DNA of 64,000 nt. Origin: Hyphodiscus hymeniophilus. Lineage: Eukaryota; Ascomycota; Leotiomycetes; Helotiales; Hyphodiscaceae. The notes beneath the pieces were generated by a model that saw only the letters and a program-made list of their open reading frames with translations, was not told where the DNA came from and did no database searches. Shown here piece after piece: positions 58,868-64,000 of the stretch. Position 1 is the stretch's first letter. The number at the start of each line of letters is the position of its first letter. The stretch spans positions 620,001-684,000 of the forward strand of contig VNKQ01000003.1 in assembly GCA_016508695.1 (NCBI GenBank), written 5' to 3'. The position numbers were made by a program, and so were the translations under genes.

Positions 58868-60653
58868 CGCTCTCGAATGTTTGCTCGATTTGCTCGAGCA
58901 AAATTCGCGTTCACCGCTCGTAAGGGGTTGTCTATTTTAGATTGACATCGAAAGCTCAGACGCTTTCTCGCGACGTGAAATTGTTGTGTGGTTCGCGTAA
59001 AGTGTTTTCTTTTTGGCTGAGCTGTCTTGGAAGCTCTTGTTGGAAGGCAAGTTCTTGACTGCTGCCGGGTCGAATTCAGGTTGAACCGACACGTCGTCTG
59101 CTTCGTCGTCGTCTCCTCAATTCCCAATGTGGGGTATCGCGGTAAAGATAAACCGGTGCTTCTCTAGGGCAGCTTGGCCGATAGCGATGAGAGTTTGCCT
59201 CCGCCTACCTTAGTCGCGTACTCGTACCTGAGGGTCAGGTACCTTCGTACCGTGCTTGAATTTTGCCTTGGCAGGCCCGAATCAACAGAGAGAAGCGTTT
59301 TGAAGGGATGATGGAAGAAAGAAGAAGCCGGTTCTCGTAGATTTTCGTTTTGGCAAATTCTTCTGTGTATCAGCGTCGAACTGGTCCTCGTTCCCAACCC
59401 ATGAGGTTCTTATCGGCTGGCTGGACTGCTGCAGAACACCAAATGCGGCACTTTACTCGTGTGCACCCTTGACCTGCCAGCGGAGATCTTGCCTCAGAGC
59501 AGTAGCTGTGAGGGAGGGGTCTCTAGGGATCGAATGAAGCTTTGGGGTTTTCGTCCCCTTTATCTCGTACTCTTCTTTTGTAGTCTTCTTTTACAGCCCC
59601 TTCTAGAACGATTGCTTCGCAAACAGTGAGCATGCAGAAAGGGGCTCAGGAATGTAGAAAACTCCACGTTGTTTACTCGTGCTGGTCAACATTTGGGAAA
59701 CCAATAAGGTAGAGAGCTGAGCAGGGGTAATAAAGCACGGGTGAACCCCTACTTGTAAGTACGGGACAGGCACAATAAGCTACTGTACAGCAATCTATCT
59801 GGAGACGGCGGGTCTGCAATGACAATTTGACTCTTTTGGTGCCGCCATATCAGTCGGCGTACGCAGAACGTTCTGACTACTTCGTCCGCTGTACAGGTAC
59901 AACAACGGCGCTTTAATTGTCCAAAGTAGACGGAATGAGTTGTCTCCACTGCTTGAATGCCCAAGAGCGTCAGCCCGCCTCGAGACGCATCATCCAGTCA
60001 AGAGCGGATCCGTCACGCTCTTTTGCCAACGCGGCGGATAGCAGCAGCCACTTCACGCTTACCATGCCGCATCAAAACAATAGACGTGTTTCATATCTTC
60101 TTGGGATTGCGCCGTTCGACTGGATACGTCGCTGTGGGTGCAGCCTCGCAGGGGACGTAAAAGTTTATATTGAACCCGCATATCAAGTGGCGTACTACAT
60201 ACTCAGGGGTGGACTTGAGCCTTTCCGTGCGGGTGAAGGTTTGCGAAAACATTGAGAAGAGGAGGATCCTACTCTCGTGCTACAGAAAAAGAAAAGATAC
60301 CTATTGATCGGAATTACTGTATAGCTCACGTGTGAACTGGTGATGGGTGCAAGTCAGGGGGCTTTCTTCTTCATGCTAAGGTACAGTCAATTCATGCCTC
60401 AGAAAAGGGATGAATGCGCCCTAGCCTTGTCTGATATTCAACGTTGTATGCACGCTGAAATCGTACTCCACTTTATTCTACCTAGGTATCTAAAATTGCT
60501 TTTTACCTGAATACTGCGCCGTGTCTATTTACAACAATGACGGATGTTGACATCTAGACACCCAATATGCAAGCCAGGTAGTCGTAACGCCATGCTTATC
60601 AAAACCCATATGCTTTTCTCATCCGGCGGTCATATAAGAGTAGTAGGGAGGAC
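58868..60653. other. 1.8 kb intergenic region: DENN promoter, mtr4 terminator
   Basis: It lies between two minus-strand genes. It contains CCTACCTTAG at 59204-59213, a small hairpin at 59224-59242, and CCTAGGTA near 60481. No gene was seen. Confidence 0.55.
59224..59242. repeat. Perfect inverted repeat, 8-nt arms, 3-nt loop
   Basis: GTACCTGA, GGG, TCAGGTAC. It lies about 360 nt upstream of the DENN gene start and overlaps the GTACC word seen elsewhere. Confidence 0.75.
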
Positions 60654-63600
60654 CTACAAGTAAAGGCTCTGAGCGGACACGATATCTCTCCGAATCTTCC
60701 CTAGCGCTTCCTCGAATTTGCTAGCTAATTCATCAGAGCCCATGACTTTCCCGGCTTGAGCCATTTGGCGGAGGAGTTCTTCTAGACGGCGGAAAAGGCG
60801 GATGAGTGAGCCTTCGTAAACATCTGTCATTTTACTTCATGTTGTCAATGCTTGATCAAAAGTCGGAAGCCAGAAAGGAGACGTACCAGATCTCAGAAAA
60901 GCTCTTCCCCTGGGCCCAAGCCAGGACAACCTCCATAAGCTGGAACTTGAAGCTGTCCACGTACTCCTGATCATTAACCTTCAATTTACTCTCCTGGCTC
61001 ACCTTCGCAATGATTCGTGCCTGAGCTTGGATCTCTTTGAAAGGTTTCTGCAGCTCCTCCCTCAATTGCTCATTCTTACTTTTCTCTTCGAAGATGAAGC
61101 ATGATAGGACGGCAGCGCACATCTCCGGGCTGAGTTCATTGAAAAAGCGGTTGAAGAGAAGTTCCGAGAGAAGGAGTTCGTGACCGTCGCCCGTCGAAAT
61201 CTCGCATGCTACTCGGGCTTTGAGTTCTACAACTTCCTGGTCGTTGATGAAGCCTAAGCGACGTAGGACACGCTTACGAGATTTGAGCTCGTCAAGTTGC
61301 ATGATGCTTAGCGCAGCTGTGATGGCTTTCTTCTTCTCCTTGATCTTTTGGCCGATGTTAATCTTTAATGCGTACATGTTGTAGAGCTCGGCGAGACGTG
61401 GTGAGTTGTGGAGGGGGTTTGAGATTAGGCGGGATTCGAGGACTTCGATCTTGCGTAGAAGCTTCTTGAAGGAATCGTCGGTGATGCCCATGTTTTCGAT
61501 GGGGTCTAGAATAGCAATGCCATCGGGAAAGCGACGCTTAACTTCAGAAAGGGATTTGCGGACTTGCCCCCGCTGGTCGGCTGTCTTGAGATCTTTGGGC
61601 AGGAAGATACGAACATGACCAATGGCTTCGATGCAAGAAAGTAGAACTGGAACGACTTCCATCTTACCCTTCTCATCTTTACCAGGTGGTTTGATACCAA
61701 ATGGAAATTCGGTTGTCGTTTGCGGAGCGACGGTGTCGTTTTCGGAGATGTTCAACAAGACGTCGAGGATCATGGATTGTTGAGGGGGATATTCTTCTGC
61801 AGGGCCTCCAGAATTCTTCGATGGTCGGCGTGGGGTGAACTTTACAACTGCACCCCAGCCGAAGTCCATATCCTTGTACTTAATATGTACAACTCGACCA
61901 GGCTGCATGAATTGTAAGCAGTAGTTAGGGTGGTTGATAACATCGCGCATATCTTTCGTGTAGGAAGTGAGCTGTTGTCGAAGATCGTAATACTCCTTAA
62001 TCGTAGCTTCGTCAGGGATTTCCATCCCATCTCGTTCAGTGTGTAGCGCATGTAACTCCTTCTCTAGCCCAGAAACACTTGAGCTATTCTGGAATTGATA
62101 GAAGCAGTGCTCTAGCATGAACTCTGGAGATATGCCTTCGAGGCGCATAAGATTGAGAATCATGTTGTAGCCAAGGTAGAACGCTGAATTGAGCTTATCT
62201 TGCTCTCCTCTCACAATCGTCTTTGCTGTGTCCGGTTCCATCTTGTCATTGATCATCATAATGACAATACCTCGGTCATCAAGACCTCGTCGTCCAGCAC
62301 GTCCAGACATCTGCACGAACTCCGAGGAAGTCAGGTATCGCATACTCTCGCCATCAAACTTCTCCACAGCTGTGAAAACAACGGTCTTGGCAGGCATATT
62401 CAAGCCTATTGAGAAGGTTTCTGTCGCAAAGAGAACTTTGATCAAGTTCTCCTGGAACAAAATTTCAATGGTCTCCTTGAGGATTGGCAGCAGTCCCGAG
62501 TGATGAACTCCAATACCACGTCGAAGCAAGGGTAAAATATGCTGGATTTGTGGCAAAGTCTTGTCCTCGTCTGACAGAGACTCGATAGCACTCTCAAAGA
62601 CTTTTGTTACCATTGCCTTTTCTGACTCATCATTGAAAGCCATAGAGCTCATCTGCAGAGCATACGCCTCGCATTCTCTCTTGGCGAAACTGAAAACAAT
62701 CACAGGATTGAGTTGCTTTATCATGATCATTCGCACGATCTTGTAAATATCTGAGGTTGGCCCTCTTTCCCCACCTTTATTAGTCTTCTTGTCCTTGCCA
62801 TAGCCTTTCCGCTTCGCATTGATATCCGCTGGATCGGCACCTTTGTGCTCTTCGATGCTCGACATAGCCTTCTGGAAATTGTCCTCTCTAAAATTGCCCT
62901 TCTCGTCAACAATGAGATGAATACCATCAGCGCCTGCAGGGAAGAAGTAATGTTGTAGTGGTGTAGGTCGGAAGTCGGTGTATACAATATGGCAAGGCTG
63001 ATTGTGTGTTTTCGTAATCCATTCGGCGAACTGCATGGCGTTGGGGATGGTGGCAGACAAGAAGACATATCTGACCTTGTCTGGTAGTAGGATAATCGTC
63101 TCTTCCCAGACCACACCTCTCATCTTGTCTCTCATGTAGTGAATCTCGTCAAATACCACCCATCCCACTTCACGCATGATCTCCGAACCTCGATATAACA
63201 TAGATCTCAGAATCTCGGTAGTCATGACCAAGCAGGTCGCCGTAGGATTGATGGTAACATCTCCAGTCATGAGTCCAACGTCTCCGAACTCTGCAGCGAA
63301 CTCTCGGTATTTTTGGTTGCTCAATGCCTTGATCGGACTTGTGTAGATAACTCTCTGGTTATTTTTCAAGCTCTGTGCAATCGCATACTCAGCAACCACA
63401 GTCTTTCCAGCACTGGTATGTGCAGATACCAGTACGCTCTCTCCGCGCTCTATTGACGCAATGGATACCTTCTGAAAGGGATCTAACTCGAAGGGCCATG
63501 TTCTAGCAGGGTGCTCGGGAGGTTTGTGCTGTGAGATCGGGACATAGTCGTAATCTGGAGGAAGGGAGACCTGATGTTGAATGTTATGCTGTAAAACCAA

Positions 63601-63939
63601 GGCTCCATCATCCTTGGCTTGTAAACCAGCTGAAGCGGCAATCTCTCTCGACTGCTCTGTTTGGAAAGCATCCGTTACAACTGGCGCATCTGCTTCTTGT
63701 TCCTTTCGCCGTCTTTTGAATTCCTTCTCCGTCATGGCATTATCCTCTCCTTCAACTTCCGCCACCTGGTCTGTATCCATCATGTCTGCATCCTGGTAGT
63801 CCGGCTCTGCGACTTGCTTCACAACTCCACTGGCATTTCTCTTCTTGCTTCTGTCTTTCTTCTCCTTCCTGGCCTTCTTTGGCCTATCTGGAACAGCAGC
63901 TCGAGGATTATCCTCAAATGCGTCAAAGAGGCCATCCAT
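60654..63939 (-). CDS. mtr4: ATP-dependent RNA helicase Mtr4 (exosome cofactor)
   Basis: Ski2-like DExH helicase of the TRAMP complex that feeds RNA to the nuclear exosome. Exons 63939-60887 and 60834-60654 give 1,077 aa, the normal length. The intron has a GTACGT donor and a weak AAG acceptor, which alone restores EICKMTDVYEGSLIRLFRRLEE. Motifs: basic N-terminus; AHTSAGKT (Walker A, ~172-180); TSPIKALSNQKYREF; DEIH at 264-267; FLSATIPN; GVHHSGLLPILKE; FATETFSIGLNMPA; and QMSGRAGRRGLDDRG. The arch/KOW region (YCLQFMQPGRVVHIKYKDMDFGWG) and the C-terminal DSHCT domain follow. No anomaly. Confidence 0.97.
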
Positions 63940-64000
63940 CTTTTATTGGGCCTGTCAAGGAAAGTTCATGGAGACGGAATTTGTGTGAAAGGTCATAACT
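63940..64000. promoter_or_regulatory. mtr4 5' leader, cut by the right edge
   Basis: 61 nt immediately upstream of the mtr4 start codon. Nothing specific can be said. Confidence 0.4.

Noticed and set aside
1..64000. CRISPR arrays, rRNA genes, insertion sequences or secondary-metabolite cluster
   Set aside because: No spaced direct repeats, no rRNA core words, no transposase-like frames or terminal repeats, and no synthase-type genes were seen. The simple repeats present are microsatellites.

Overview
The window is nuclear DNA of a filamentous ascomycete (Pezizomycotina). The evidence is short introns of about 45-120 nt with GTRNGT donors and CTAAC/CTGAC branch sites, single-copy fungal housekeeping orthologues, genes on both strands without operons, and long Ser/Pro-rich regulatory proteins found only in fungi. 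The intron style, the long intergenic stretches and the dispersed CCTAAGGTA and TACGGAGTA motifs would suit a leotiomycete or a related class. That placement is an inference that I cannot verify here. I saw no transposon, CRISPR array, rRNA or confident tRNA.

Layout. 1-674: the 5' part of csn7 (COP9 signalosome), running off the left edge. 675-5561: 4.9 kb with no supportable gene, ending in the pyrimidine-rich leader of a C2H2 zinc-finger gene (5562-7895). 9387-30353 is the gene-dense core: a cyclase-family hydrolase, ufd2 (ubiquitin chain elongation), an Hlj1-type ER J-protein, an Aim19-like mitochondrial protein, a Siw14-type phosphatase with a C-terminal membrane anchor, ima1 (inner nuclear membrane), alg14 (N-glycosylation), rsm25 (mitoribosome), a PPR protein and pnk1 (DNA 3'-phosphatase/5'-kinase). 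33721-41164 carries two large Ser/Pro-rich fungal proteins of unknown function that converge on a 2 kb spacer. That spacer holds a 16-copy hexamer array and a strong G-quadruplex candidate. 41165-50055 is 8.9 kb without a convincing gene and lies upstream of an RGS-domain gene. A second ORF follows the RGS stop codon after 42 nt in the same frame. 55358-58867 is a DENN/C1 protein gene with an apparent one-base deletion. 60654-63939 is mtr4, the exosome-cofactor RNA helicase.

How the genes fit together. They are independent transcription units and show no pathway cluster. Several themes recur: protein quality control (ufd2, hlj1, csn7), nuclear envelope and RNA or DNA maintenance (ima1, mtr4, pnk1), mitochondrial function (rsm25, PPR, aim19) and signalling (RGS, Siw14, DENN). 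Divergent pairs sharing short promoters are hlj1/aim19, ima1/alg14 and rsm25/PPR.

I reconstructed exon structures by hand from splice signals and checked them by reading-frame arithmetic; no alignment or transcript data were available. I found no obviously new multi-gene system. The items most worth checking are the DENN frameshift, the RGS/TGA/ORF arrangement, the 8.9 kb upstream region, the in-frame introns and the structured spacer at 36.0-36.8 kb.
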